This document shows positions 1 to 14,000 of a DNA stretch of 64,000 bases, one piece after another. Both the position numbers and the translations under genes were made by a program. Positions within the stretch are counted from its first letter, which is position 1; each line of letters opens with the position of its first letter. This DNA comes from Psettodes erumei. Taxonomy: Eukaryota; Chordata; Actinopteri; Pleuronectiformes; Psettodidae. Location of the stretch: contig JAFBJZ010000611.1 of assembly GCA_016785225.1 (NCBI GenBank), positions 145,711 to 209,710 of the forward strand, given 5' to 3'. The notes beneath the pieces are model-generated. The model saw nothing but the letters and a program-made list of their open reading frames with translations. It was not told the origin of the DNA and ran no database searches.

Positions 1-1617
1 TTATCACCAATGCTAAGGCAATTTCATATTTTTATGCAATTGAAAGGATTTTATTTTTTCAAAAGTCAAACTGCAATCTCAGTCTGCAATCTTTTTCCAA
101 TTTTTCTGGCTCAATTGATGCTGGATTTTTTAGGTTAAAAAAATTAAGATTAATCTATTATTATCATTTTTAATATTTTGTATTCAAACATATGAGATAT
201 AAGAATACCTCGAATTTCTTTGTCTGTCTTGGTACTAGCATTTGCAAGAGCTCATCTTGATACCAAATGTTGAAGTTTGTTGTTGCCTTCAACTGAATTG
301 CTTGTCACCTTTTAGACTTCTGCCCTGCTACCCTGCTTTAATTTAGCTCAATAAATATATACAGTGTATACGTGTACAGAGTTGCTGATGTCATGTTGTA
401 CTGACCAGTAGATGCAGTGAAAATTCACTTTGTTCCTTTTGGTGTTCATGGTATACCCGTGGTTTCTAAGGTTTATACATTTTCTTGAATAAAGGGCAGA
501 AACTGAACTAGAAAGCTAGATGCATACAACTAGAAGTTACATACCATTAACAGCAAAGGACTCCAACATTCTCAGGTAGTATTCTTGTACCAGTGTGCTT
601 ATTTGTGTGCCCGCCTCAGAAAATAATTGCTGGGCAATACTTGGAAATGCTCTCTAAAGATAATCAGTTACAAGTAAAAAGTCTTCCATTAAAACATTCA
701 CTTGAGATAGTTTTCTGATGGTTAACTGGTGAGAAAAAAATTAATTAATACATAATGAATGTTAATTTACTTGATATATTTATTGATGCATTGAGGTGTG
801 AGCTGCATTTTAATGTTGTTGCGAGTTGAAGTAGTCAGTTGGGTAGTCTGGGTTATAAAGATGGATGATTTTGTGTTTGTTGCTCATAATTTTTGAATGT
901 ACAAATTTAAAAACACAAAATAATTATCACAGTCCACTGCATAGCTCACCTGTTACTATTTTTCAAGAAACTGGCACCCAGATTAATCGTCCCCTTCCCT
1001 ATTGTAGTAAAAGTAATCAGCTCTGTGGCAGTCAGGTTGAAAGATCCATGAGTATTTGTCCCACCTACCATGTGTCTAAAATTAAGCTGCCAACTCCTCA
1101 CCTCATCGACGTCCTGCTTACACAGTCTTCTGCGCTCCCATCTCTGGGGCCAGGGTGTTCAGTATCTACTGGACTGAGAGGGTTATGGTCTGGAGGAAAG
1201 GTCCTGCGTTCCCACACAGTTCATCTGGGACCCCAAACATTTGTTTTTCCCTTACATCCAAAAACCTGCACCTGCATCAGAAATGATAAGAACTAAATTA
1301 TACATGCTGTGGTGCTTCAGTGTTATAACTGTTATGTTACACTTTAGACTATGTTTTCTTGTTGTTAATAAAATGGTGAAAATGGTTCCCAAAACTGAAC
1401 CAATATTTACTCGATAAAGTGGTAAAATTAATTAAATAATTTGGTATGCAGACCCATGGAGTGATGCCCTAATTTTGCAACTGTTTTTGGCACAATATAA
1501 TTTGGAGCAAACCAGAGAAGAACAGCATTTGTCAGCAGATAACTGAGATGGTAGCAGCGTAGTTCTTAGCGAATTTTGCTGTTACTGATGATGTCTGAGA
1601 GCTAGGGCTTGGCGCTT

Positions 1618-1823
1618 GTTGTCACTTGTTAATGTCACCTCCCACCTGAGGTAACAACCAATCAGTGACCAACAGTTTTTCAGGACCTATTATGAATGCA
1701 TAACCCAGACTAGGAACTTATTTTGATCCTGAAAAAGGCCCTGTAAATGATCCTTTGGGGGGTGTTCCTCTGGTATTGACATGCACAATAGTTCCGCCCA
1801 CCCTAAAACAGCCTCATAGTTCC
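1618..1823 (-). repeat. Dispersed repeat, diverged inverted copy of the 30.7-kb repeat
   Basis: Read on the plus strand, this segment matches the reverse complement of 30677-30883. Shared blocks include the CACCTCC/AGGTAAC/ACCAATCAG region, a CCTGAAAAAG...CCCT block and a terminal CATAGTTCC. Similarity is patchy, so this is an old copy of a non-autonomous element. The family is not identified. Confidence 0.55.
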
Positions 1824-3810
1824 ATGGGTGAGAACACACCTATTGACTCTCTACTTACTGTCTGGCATGAATTTTGCATAGGTGTTTAAAGAATTTAGTG
1901 GCGTTTGACTTGGTTTTCTATAGTCACACAATATACAGTACATCATTACACTGCACAGCCCTTCGACTTCATATAAAATTTAGTTGACCAGTGTGAAACT
2001 GTCAGTAGGTCATACATGTTTTCCCAATTAAATGTTGTTGAAATTACAGCCATGTCAAAAAGACCCTCACCTTCACTTGAAGTTCCTTATTTCTACCTCC
2101 TCTGCCTTTGGTCCCATGGAAATAACAAAATTGTTCTTCTTGTTCTTTAGACTGATAGTGTTTTTTAGGACTGATGGTGTGCAAGATCCACAATTCAATA
2201 TTGAGTGCCTCATCATTTCACTCATTCTTTCAGAAATAACTGTATTTCAATTTTCTGTATATCTAACACAATAATGGTGAAATTGTTTTCCAGGATGACC
2301 CACTATTTTGTTCCAATGTTCCAGGACTGGAAACATAATGGATGTGTTGGAGCATTTGAGACTGTGTTGAGCCATCTTGCCTGCAGGGGGTGTTGTGCAC
2401 TCAGGGGGCAGCAACCAGATATTTCATACCACGAAGAAGAGAGTCCACGGTGTTTTCCTGGGTGGTTGGCCTGCTCTGGATCTAGCCTGTCAAAACTGCA
2501 TTGAAACGAGAGCAACGTGGGATAAAGTCAGTCAAATGTGTGTTATATCTTGTTGTTATTTCATTAAGTGTGGAATAGGTGGGGTTAGGCGATTAGCTGA
2601 GGGGTGTGTAAATCATAGCTAAAAAGATTGTTCTTTGACTACTTTGCTATTAGCAAGGCTACCTCAGTAATCGACAAGAAGGCATATGATCGCTAATGTA
2701 AGAGCGTTTACAAATAAACATTTTCAGTTTATCATAGGTCAAGTAGTCTTCTAACATTACGATAGAGTGGCAAACTCCCGAGGAAGTGTCGTATTGGAAG
2801 CGTAAATGTGTGTTTTTGTTCGTAAAACAGTATCTTAAAACGTGAAATTAAGCATTGATTAGCAAAATTCTAATTTAGATGTCATGTTTTTGCAATTCAG
2901 AAGTCATAACTTGATGTTTTGGTGGTTCAAGTGCCAGGTTAATATAGGTTCATGGTCAAATATCCGTGCGCTTATTGATGTACTTTATCAACAGTTCCCA
3001 GCCTAATTTCTCGTAAATGGTTTGTTGAAAGTGAATTTATCACCGGTAGCACTCAGCTAACACTGTGTTTGTAAAGCGTTAGCATTAGCTTCGTAACTTT
3101 AAACGACAGCCTCGCTAACAGCAAGTTTATATAGTGAGTTTCTTATGGTGATTCGATGAAGCTCACAGTATCTCTCTCATTTCGGTGGTCAGATAGGCGC
3201 ATGGAACTCTGGGGGAACTCTGGTTCTTCTAATTACTTTATTGTTTGCTGCTCACTTTTGCAGCATACATCCACATTGATTTCAGTACCAACTTCAATCT
3301 CAGTTAAAGCGCACACTGTTTGCTACTGCCCTCAGGTGTGTTTAGTGGTGAGCCGATGCTCTTCAAATATTGTGTTCTGAACTGCCTGACAATGCAGTTT
3401 ACATGTACCGAAACGAAATATGACCAGTGGCTATCTACATTCATATGTTCGGCTAAATGTCAGCAGATTAGAAGCATAATGATTTCATCTTTATTACAAA
3501 TTTAAGAGCAGAGTTTGTTTAGATTTCTCCTCCATACCAATGGGCATGGGGTGGGGATTAACATTCACCTTAACTCAGTAAATGTTCTTCAGATGTTTTA
3601 ATAGTTCATACATACTTAATAATTACTTTGATTCCATTTGGATCTGTTTGTTAGTAGGATTACAGGAAAAATGTAATCTATTTAATTAATGTATGTATGT
3701 GTGTGTATTTATGTTTTACCAGCGATGCCTCTTTGTCCAATTTAGGAAGCAATCAGTTTTAGGAGTGATCGCTATCCAGATCCAGGAATTTTTTCAAAGG
3801 ATTCTTCACC

Positions 3811-3813
<3 letters not shown>

Positions 3814-3886
<73 letters not shown>
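3814..3886. repeat. (GA)n microsatellite
   Basis: An uninterrupted GA dinucleotide run of about 73 bp lies roughly 1.1 kb upstream of the akt2 start codon. The Leu/Ser-repeat open frame across it on the minus strand is a simple-repeat artefact. Confidence 0.98.
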
Positions 3887-3889
<3 letters not shown>

Positions 3890-4959
3890 AAAATTCCAGC
3901 ATATCTTTCTAAAAGCATAAAGATTTGAAATAAACTGGACTGACATGATATCCAAATGTTCAGGCCGACCACAGATGCTTCGGTAAAATCTAAATTTTGT
4001 GGAAATGATCAGCCTGTGCAGAGGTCCATGCTCTCCAAGTGCATCTAGTTAGAAGCTGTGTTGTTTTTTAATCTCCTCTATACATTTAGCTAATCCTGTT
4101 TGTAGTGTCTGTTGTCCACACAGCATCTGATTTATTTGCTTTAACAACTTGTCGTCTAATGATATCACAGCATTCACACAATGATACAGTTCAGAATGAT
4201 ATAATGGTTGAAACCATTCTATTAGAGCTGAAAGTGTTACTAAATTAGATGATTAATCAACCAGCGGCATTATTAATTAATTGGCAGCAGTTTGGTAATT
4301 GATTCCTTGTTATAGTTGTGCCAGAGCTATTGATATCTTTCACTATGTTGCTTTTTTTTTTTTTTTTTTTTTACATTTCATAGACTAGTCAGGTGGTTAA
4401 TCACATAGTAATCCCTAATAAAAATAAATTGTGCTGTCATACTGGACATCATCATATGGCTCTCTCCTGTGTAGGTAGCATGTACTGACGATGAAAGTCC
4501 TAAAAGAACTAAAATGACCTAATGTTGAGCTCAAAGCTGTAGAGGGTTCAGTATTACAGCTGGTTCAATGTTTTCTTGTGTTTTAGATGTCTTAAAGATA
4601 TAATGCATCTTTGTGGGGCATTTCTTCATATCAGACCAGCTATGGCAGGATATGCCAATATTGCGTTTCTACATCATTTATTCAACGGGTTTAGTAGTTC
4701 AGTGTAAAAGGTCCTGAAATGTTAAATTTGACTTAAAAAGGTAGCCACTGTTTTACCCACTCTCTTACTCATTTAGATTTTTTCTGTTCCTAGAGTATTT
4801 CAAAATGGTTACATTTTACTTCTGTTGCTGGTTTCATTCAGCAGGTGCTGTTCAGATTTCTAACCGTGAGACTGAGACTCGAACAGGCCCAAAAGAGAGA
4901 TCCACTGTTCCCCTCCCTGACCTTCCGTTCCTGACCCTCTCTGAAACACACCTGTCACC

Positions 4960-5005
4960 ATGAATGATGTTAATATTGTCAGAGAGGGCTGGCTCCACAA
5001 AAGAG
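4960..5005 (+). CDS. akt2: akt2 coding exon 1 (start of PH domain)
   Basis: It begins at the ATG in the context CACCATGAA and encodes residues 1-15 plus one base of Gly16 (MNDVNIVREGWLHKR). The donor is GTAAG at 5006. Confidence 0.95.
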
Positions 5006-8000
5006 GTAAGATATAATGGTATAGAACGTTGCAAACGGAAACCCTTAGGCTCAGCTTGGTACACTGAACACTTTGAATCATTAACTCTTGAAATCAATGC
5101 AATTGGGCTACAGGGTACATGTTGAAATAGCATTTGAGATTATAGTTGATTGCATGCACTCAAAATGCAAATGCATCTGTGACCCAGGTGAATATATCAA
5201 AACATGGAGGCCAAGGTATTTCATCCTGAAGAGTGATGGCTCCTTCATTGGCTACAAGGAGAAGCCCGATCTAAACGACCAAACATCACCACCACTCAAC
5301 AACTTCTCAGTGGCAGGTTTGTCCACCAGATGGTAAAACAAAACTCAGAGCCTGGTTTTATCTTGATGACCATTGCTTTTGAATTTCCCAAACCATTAGT
5401 TGGATGTTTACAGTTGAATACTGTTCTGTCCACAGTTTTTCCTGTAAACTTCCATCCTAATTTTGTTTTTCCACAGAATGCCAGTTAATGAAGACAGAAA
5501 GACCCCGGCCAAACACATTTGTCATCCGTTGCCTACAGTGGACCACTGTCATTGAACGCACCTTTCATGTGGACAGCAATGAGGAGAGGTAAGAGCAGGG
5601 AAAAATGTTATATTAGCCAAGCTGCTGTTTTTTACCCTAGAAGATTAAGTCAGACTATAGTGAAAAACATACAGCTCTTGCGCCAACATGTATCTGAGGC
5701 CTCAGTGATGATGGGATTTTTGCTTCTCAGAGAGGAGTGGATGCGGGCAATCCAGTCTGTGGCAAATAGTCTGAAGATGCGAGAGCAGGAGGAGGAGGAG
5801 CCGATGGATGTGTTTGGTTCACCCAGCGAGAGCAGCTTGGAGGAGATGGAGGTGGCGATGTCCAAGAGCTGCACCAAAGTGGTGAGAAGATCAGTTGTTG
5901 GTGACATAGGAGATGGATAACTCCAGTTTGGTCTGATCCGACAAATGGAACTAATGCAACAATATTTTGGCTGTGTTCAGCTTTTTCCTTGTGAAGGCAT
6001 TTCTGAACACAAACAAGGAAGCCATTATGAGTCTTGAAGGGCAGTATAGAGCACAGGGAGATTTTGCCACTTTATATTGAATTTACTTTTTTTACAGTTT
6101 AATTCTTGTAGTAACAGAAATTACATTATATTACGTACATTATACATTACATTAGATGAGTAAAGAAGTGAATTTTGATGCAGGGAATGTTCTGGTTTGG
6201 TGCTGTGTAGCCAGCTGTTGTTGTCCGGTTGCATGAGTTATACAGAGACTATTAGCAACTGCTCCCTCAGCATTGGCCAGATGTTGAGCCTCGTGCAAAA
6301 AGAATTTTGTACTCTTCTCCTAAACCTCTTTTTACTTTTTTCTGTGAGCTTTGCTCAGACCAGTGCTCCAACAAACTTGTTCTAAACTGCTTCTATTGAC
6401 CTGATGATTGCCACTTGCAGTTGAGGAGGTGCTTGTTCATAAGATGGCATGAGAAGTACCATACTGACTAAGTCCACTACTGGCTGCTGTTTGGGCCTCA
6501 GTTGTTTACATGTGTACTCTGAAGAACATCTTGAAAATATCCAGTCTTTACCAATACTTGATATCTTAATGGGGTTTTTTTCCTTAGTAGTCGTTAGTTG
6601 TGTCTCTGTAGTGATGGTGTAGATGTAGAGTGTGTGTGTGTTATGAAGACACGGTACTTATTGCAGCAGCCTTTGTTTGAGTCAGGCCCAAGGATCTTGC
6701 TGCACGTCATACCCAAACTTCCCCTTGCACTCTCACTCTATTTCTCTTGGCACAATAAAGGCCAATAAATACAATAAATAAAGGCAAATTTCCCCACCCA
6801 AAAAAAACCAACAAAACAAAACTAAATATCAGGCAAGTTTAAAAAAACTATTTGCTTCTTAAACGTCAACAGCACCTGTCACTACTGGCATGAACTTACA
6901 GCTGGGTGTGGAAGTTAATTTCATAATGAGTAAATCTAACTCAAATGTTCCTTCATCATCAAAAGTAACAACAATTGTCAGAGTGAGTCAAATGAAAGTT
7001 ATAATGAAAATGATATAAACTTAGATAAACTTCAAATAAACCCAAGAGGTAATTAGCAAATGTGAAATTTCAGGTGTTTGACTTTGGAAAAAAATATTGT
7101 CAGCACTTAATGCTTGATGTGTGATACATTTGCAAGTGAGTAGATCTCCAATAGCATTCTCAAGGAGTTTGCTGAGTGCTGCAAAAACAATGACATCAGG
7201 AAAATGTTTCTCAGAAGACTTTAACATGAAACTGGTGAACCTTCACAGGAAAGACTCCACAACAAAAAGCAGACCTGAAAAAGTCTTTCGAGGCAACTGG
7301 AATAAAAGTTCAAACCACCATAGTCAAGTGTGGTCTGCAGTCTGGATTGTTTGGAAGAAAAGCAGCCGGAAGACAATGCATACTTTACTTACTCACGTAA
7401 CACAAGGCAGCATGATTGGAATATGCTAAAATGCACATGAACAAACCAAATGACTTTTGGAGCTGTATTTTGTGCTCTGTTGAGACCAGGGTTGAAATAT
7501 TTGGTCATAATTTGCACAGAAGCATGTGGCAAGAAAAGTGCCCAGAAACCAAAGAGGTTGGAGGAGGTTTTAAATGCAAACACAGGATACACAAAATATT
7601 ATAGAACATTGCATAAACAAACTTTTGCACTGACGTCATTTTTATGTATAACTTAATTGTCTCTTTGACCACTTTGTAACTTTCAAATGCAAACTTTTGC
7701 ACCTTACTGTACATTTCTTGCCGCCAACCTCGGCCTTTACCATACACCCCTTTTGTGTTCAGAGGAATATTATATTTATACACAAATCAAATCCATGGCT
7801 CCTACTCAATACAGCCAAACTGCTAATATATGAGGCTATGTCTTCGGCTCCGTTTGTGGGCCAATTGCATTACCAAAATGATTTCCAGACATTAAGAAGA
7901 TTTTGAAAACTATTAAAGTAGATTGTGATAACCTTTAAACTCTTAAATCCTGAAGTCAGAGAGTAAGAGGAGGCATTCATTCCTTGTACAACAGGTCCAC

Positions 8001-11000
8001 ACCACTCATAAACCTCAATCATCCTTTAAAGAATATGGTAAATGTGAATACTTCCCTTAAGTCTCGACATAGGTTAAGTTACAGATGGTATCTATCACTG
8101 TTTTTTCAAGAAATGTAAAATGAATAATGCATTTGATGTAAATTGGCACAATCCATTTCAGTGTATAATATAGATATATGGTGTGAAAACATCGTGATCT
8201 CCTCATCAGATGGTGTGCAAACTGCTTATCTTTGCAAATCACCAAAAATCTGCAAGAGCAGGAATGCTGTATGTCTCCAGTCATGAAGGTATATGAGCCA
8301 TGTGTTTTTAATTTAGTTATCCACATTTTTATACCATTAGTCAAAGCTGCAGTTGCCTTGTAGATTTTCTTCATGTGCTAAAACAGTGACTTTGACCTGA
8401 TGGTAGTAATGTGAAAGAACAGGCCCTTCTGGCTCCACCTGCTGCCGCGATGCCATTTGCAAGAATTCGTTGCGCCTTAGTCAGCAGCACCAATCAGTGC
8501 CAGTTAGCAACCCTAACCCTAAAGTGACTGTTATATCAAATAGGACGACAAGTTATTCTTATAAAAACTTACCTACTCCTTTTAACATCCACATTCCTAA
8601 TCACTTCTCACACCCTGACTATGTTTACTTTACAGACAATGAGTGACTTTGAGTACCTGAAGCTGCTTGGCAAGGGGACATTTGGAAAGGTGATTCTGGT
8701 CAAAGAGAAGTCCACCGGAGTGCATTATGCCATGAAAATACTGCGCAAAGAGGTCATAATAGCCAAGGTGAGTAACAGGTGCTGTGTGAGTGTGCATGTG
8801 TCCACTACGCTTGTCAAAAAGATCAATACTTGGATACTGATTGATAATCAAAATGAGTTAGTTGAAAATGGAAAAAGCTGAAGTACCATTTGGAAGTATT
8901 TTGCATATGAAGCAAACAACCAGGGAAAGGCTGTGAATATTCTCATTTGCCCAGGTCATGGTTATGTCAAGGAAATTTTAACCAAAATCAACTGGACTTG
9001 ATTATAAGTCTATGATTTTGATTAAAATTTCCATGAGATAACCAGGGAAAGGCTCAGTATGTGGATTAGCCTAAATGCTAACAAGTCAATAAAGAGGTGG
9101 TGAAGTCGAGTGACAAAACAAACTTAGAGAAACATCTTGAAGACAGACACCCCATCTTTATGGGGAATTTCAACAGTCAGTAAAGCGAGCCACTCATCAA
9201 CATTAAACAGTAATCACAGATCTTAATCTGGAGAGCACATGTCAACATTTGCCGTTTCAATATTACCAATTAATGTGGACATCTTCCTTGTCGTGCAACT
9301 ACAACTGTCAATACAACTCCATGTTTTATCCAATGTGTCTTTTCAGAGCCAACATCTGCCTCCATCTTCTGTTACCATTTCTGAACGTTTCACTTCTTTT
9401 GCCCTCTTCAGGCTCTTTCTCCAGATACAAAAACACAAGCACATTTTTTTTCTGTGTCTATGAGAAGGCGAGAGAATTGAAATGCCAAAGCAAGTGTCAT
9501 GTCATCTGAACTCAATGTTGAATGTACTTTATTTGAGTTAACAGTGTATTTCTTTCTTCAAGTAAAAAATTTTTAAATTGGGTTATAAGAACATGATAGT
9601 TGATCAGTTGGTTTCTTCCTGCTACATTTTACTACATGTTGCTTTCCATTGTCAATATGTCCCAGGAGCGTTTCTGTATCTCCCGTTTTAAATTCCATCT
9701 CACAGCTGGTTGTTGTTGTTGGTACACAGGGCTGTTACAATTGAGATGCAAAGCTTAACATTATGTATTACGTGAATAAAGTCTTCATAACAATAATGTG
9801 TTTGTTGGCAGGATGAGGTGGCCCACACAGTTACAGAGAGCAGAGTGTTACAGAACACACGACACCCCTTCCTCACGGTGAGAACACTTATTATCCAATT
9901 GATAGTTTACAGCGCTGTCTCATGCTGAGCTGCCTGCACCCGGCTATGATGTTCTTGATCATGAACCAAGTGGTCCTCAGGTCAGTCTGAAAGCTCTCAG
10001 TGCTGAGCCCCTAGTTGAGGATTTCATCAGCCACCTGCGCTTATCAGCATGACTAATGCAGTGTTAAACACATTGCATACAAAGACGTCACATAACTCTA
10101 GGTAATCTGGGCTGAAACCAGAAGAGAGGACCAGGTGGATTGTGTAGCTTCTTATATCTAGTGAACAAGGCTAAATAATTCAACTGAATCTAAAAACTCA
10201 GCAGACACAGAACAAGCATGAACTTTAAAAATCACCTACAATAAGTATGCATATCATACTTGGATATAATAATAGACAGGAGTTCAGAAAATGCAGTGGT
10301 AAAATTATTACACCTTTTAGGAGTCTGTTAACTAAAATGCACAGTAAGGGAACAGGACCTGAAATGAGAAAGCTGGGGATTTCAAAAGATGTAAAATTGC
10401 CAAATGGAGGACACTTTTCTTATATAAAAAAAAACCAAACAGGTAAGCCACCACCTCTCCTGGAGAGTTGAGGAAGATAGAAATGTTTTCATTCAGGAAG
10501 GGTAGTCTCTATTGAGGCAGCCGAGTCTGCAGGGCTCAGCCATGTCCCAGTTAACATAAGTAAGTCTAATTAAATAAAATGTGCTTGAGACAATCACAAC
10601 ATTAGTTATGAATTTGCCGTTTCAATATTAGCAATTAATGTGGACATCTTCCTTGTCGTCCAACTGCAACTGTCACTACAACTACTGTCAGATGAATCCA
10701 TGTTGACCAGTTGACCAGTTGGTTCCCATCTACTACATTTCACTGTTGCTTTCCATTGTCAATATGTCCCAGGACCTTTTCTGTATCTCCCCTTTTAAAT
10801 TCCATCTCACAGCTGGTTGCTGTTGTTGGTACACAGGGCTGTTACAATTGAGATGCAAAGGCTCCAGTATTCAGCCTGGATAATAAATATCTTTAAATTT
10901 GACATTTTCAATCCTCTGAAAACAAAAAAAATATCAGTTTTACAGCAGGAAACTATGAACCAGTTTGCATACATTTAAAGCCACTGTATTACAATTGAAA

Positions 11001-14000
11001 CTGGAAAACTTAAAATGATGTTCTTCACTCCTGATCACATGCCTCTTCTGATGTTTTCACAGCTTGACCCTCTCTGATATTGTTTTTTTCCCCCCAATAT
11101 CTTAATTTTCTTCCTGCAGACACTGAAATATGCCTTCCAAACTCATGATCGGCTCTGTTTTGTAATGGAATACGCCAACGGAGGCGAGGTGAGACCTCAC
11201 ACTCACAAGTCCCATCACACTGTTGCGCTGTATCAGCAACAAATGTTTGACTCCCCCTTCTCTCACCTCTCTCAGCTCTTCTTCCACCTGTCACGGGAGC
11301 GGGTGTTCACAGAAGACCGGGCGCGCTTCTACGGCGCCGAGATTGTGTCGGCGCTCGAGTACCTGCATTCACGTGACGTTGTTTATCGTGATCTAAAGGT
11401 AAATTATCATTTCATCCCTCAGTTCTGAACTATATAAAACACAATAACCATACAGGGTGTAAGTCAGTACTTCAGAGAAAATGACTGATTGATATTTGGT
11501 GATTTTAGATTAGCAATGCAGTGATTGTTGGCGTTGGCCCAATATTATGCTCATGTATTGTACTCGTACTCGGAGGAGCAATGTGGTCAGTTTGGAGATA
11601 TTTGAAGATATGTGAAGATGACAAGAACAGAGTTTCACACACATTGATCTGGCAAGGCTGACCAGCACATGTTGAGGAACTGAGTTTTGTTCAGTTTTAA
11701 AAACATCACGTATCTCATATATTCATCTACCTGCTTACCCTGCTCTCTCTCCCTCACACACACACAGAGCTGAATGATGACAACATGATGTGGCAACAAC
11801 ATCATGTTGTGTGTTTATTTTGTGGAAGTCAGACAGTGAGTAACATCTGATAACAAAACACATTTTGAAAGTAAAGTTAGATCTGTTATGGTATTATTCA
11901 GTACTCGGTATCGGGAAATACCCAAATGTAAGTACTTGTACTCAGTGAGAAATAAAGTAGTATCGGTGCATCCCTATTTTAGAATTTAGCATGACTAGGA
12001 ATGTCCCTCTTAAAGTTGTTTTAGCCGATACATGACTTAACTTGACGTTAATTTAATTTAGATTCTAGAGAGCCTGTGTACCTGACACATTGAAATGACA
12101 CAGCTGCAGACTACTTAATTACACACACACACAGCTTCTTGATCCAAACACTGAAGGTGCCTGGTTCAAAAATCTCATATCCTGTTGATAACAATATGAT
12201 CTAAAATTCATTTGGGAGGCTCTTCCTTTACAAAGACAGCGACCTGCAGAGAGCACGCAGACCAACGGCCAGGTTCAAATATAGGCCTGTCATCAAGTCA
12301 CTCTCAGAGTAATGACAGCTGGTGCCATTTGTTATTTGAACCAGTGAAAGTGATGCCCACCACCAGGTGACAAGGAGAAGCTATAGCTGAATGTTTCCTT
12401 TATTGCTTTGCTGTCGATTAAAGCTTTTCTCAAACTTGTGTGAGTGTCTGAGCTCAGTAACTCCCCACGGTGGCCAAACAAACATCTACATTTCACATGC
12501 ACACAGGCCAATTTTCACTGGCATATGAAGTAGGGTTGTTGACCCTCTAGGCAGGAGTCACATGGGCAGATTTTAATTGGACTTTTTTTAGCTGACACCG
12601 ACCCTTTAAAATATAGATATAATATAGACATCTTTAACCAGGACAAGTTTATTGGTAGAATAAATGTCTTAAAGGTCTCCACACAAAAATACATAGCCTG
12701 TGAATATCCTCAATAATTTAATAATGGATGTCACTGATCATCAGCAATGACAGATGGTTAGCACAGTGATTGGCCCTGTCATCCAAACTGACAGCAGGGC
12801 ACACCCTGCTTCATACACACATATACTGGAATTTCAGTGTCTGCTATAACATAGGAAAATATAATAACTAATTTCTCATTCGTACCAAACTGTGAAACTG
12901 GCCCCTGAAATAAAGTCCTGGTCAAGGAATTCTAGACCACCGTGTATTGATCAGTGACCCAATCAAATGATCCATTTTGTTCTTGTAATAAAAAGCCAAT
13001 TCTAAGCCCTGAATCAATCATCACATCCCTGATCATCAGAACCAGATTTGACATGTAATTAATTTATTTTATTCTGTCTCAGCTGGAGAATCTGATGCTG
13101 GACAAAGACGGCCACATCAAAATTACTGATTTTGGCCTTTGTAAGGAGGGCATTACTCCTGATGCTACCATGAAAACCTTCTGTGGAACTCCTGAATATC
13201 TAGCACCTGAGGTAAGGCATTGAAAGTGACTGGGTGGGGGCTGAACTCAGTCCCAGTTTCATCTGCATCAACCTTCATCAATATATCACTGATAATTCTT
13301 ACAAGGGCAGTCTTGATTTTTCTTATATGGGGGGTAATTGTATTAAGGGAATGCCAACTTTTGCACACAACTGTCCATACAGTTTTGACATGACAACTGC
13401 TGGGAAATATATAATGCTAACGATATTTCATTTCGGCAATAACTCACGTCTTAATGCCATTGCTATGCTAAGACATATGTTAAAGATCCACATGCCTTTT
13501 CTTCCTCAGGTCCTAGAAGATAATGACTATGGCCGGGCAGTGGACTGGTGGGGTCTGGGTGTCGTCATGTATGAGATGATGTGTGGCCGCCTGCCTTTCT
13601 ACAACCAGGACCATGAGCGTTTGTTTGAGCTCATCCTCATGGAGGAGATCCGCTTCCCCAGGAACTTGTCGCCAGAGGCCAAATCCCTGCTGGCTGGCCT
13701 GCTCAAGAAGGAACCCAAACAGAGGTGTTGGATTAAACTGAGCCTGCATGTGTGCACAAGTGTTCCTTTTGAAATGACCAATTTGATTATTACATGATCT
13801 TGTTTGGGCTGATAGGTTAGGTGGCGGTCCCAATGATGCGGCAGAAGTAATGAGTCACAAATTTTTCATCACCATCAACTGGCAGGATGTGGTACTGAAG
13901 AAGGTAAGACATTCTGATGCTGGAGGAAGTGAAACTGAGAATCAGGGTGCTCTGGCTCACTGTTTAGTTTGACTTCATATCTCTGATTTCAGACACTGTC

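Larger units (their letters stand above)
1..4844. other. akt2 5' flank, no coding gene seen
   Basis: I see no convincing coding gene here. Short open frames exist, but none has a recognisable domain. A frame around 1066-1089 reads YHVSKIKL, faintly like the end of a Gypsy polyprotein, and is too short to call. The flank holds an old dispersed repeat (1618-1823), a GA microsatellite (3814-3886) and a poly-T run near 4351-4372. One or more non-coding first exons and the akt2 promoter are probably in or upstream of this stretch, but I cannot place them from sequence alone. Confidence 0.5.

Noticed and set aside
865..1296. 143-codon open frame with YHVSKIKL
   Set aside because: The Gypsy-like resemblance covers only about eight residues and the rest matches nothing I know; not enough to call an element.
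3772..3972. Leu/Ser-repeat open frame
   Set aside because: It is the translation of a GA microsatellite.
7121..7656. Open frames in akt2 intron 4 (102 and 68 codons)
   Set aside because: They overlap a decayed Tc1-like element and do not keep a transposase frame.
8505..8525. Interstitial telomere repeat
   Set aside because: Only about two CCCTAA units; expected by chance at this scale.
13234..13797. A 187-codon open frame as a separate gene
   Set aside because: Its second half is akt2 exon 10 read through both splice sites; the first half is intron.
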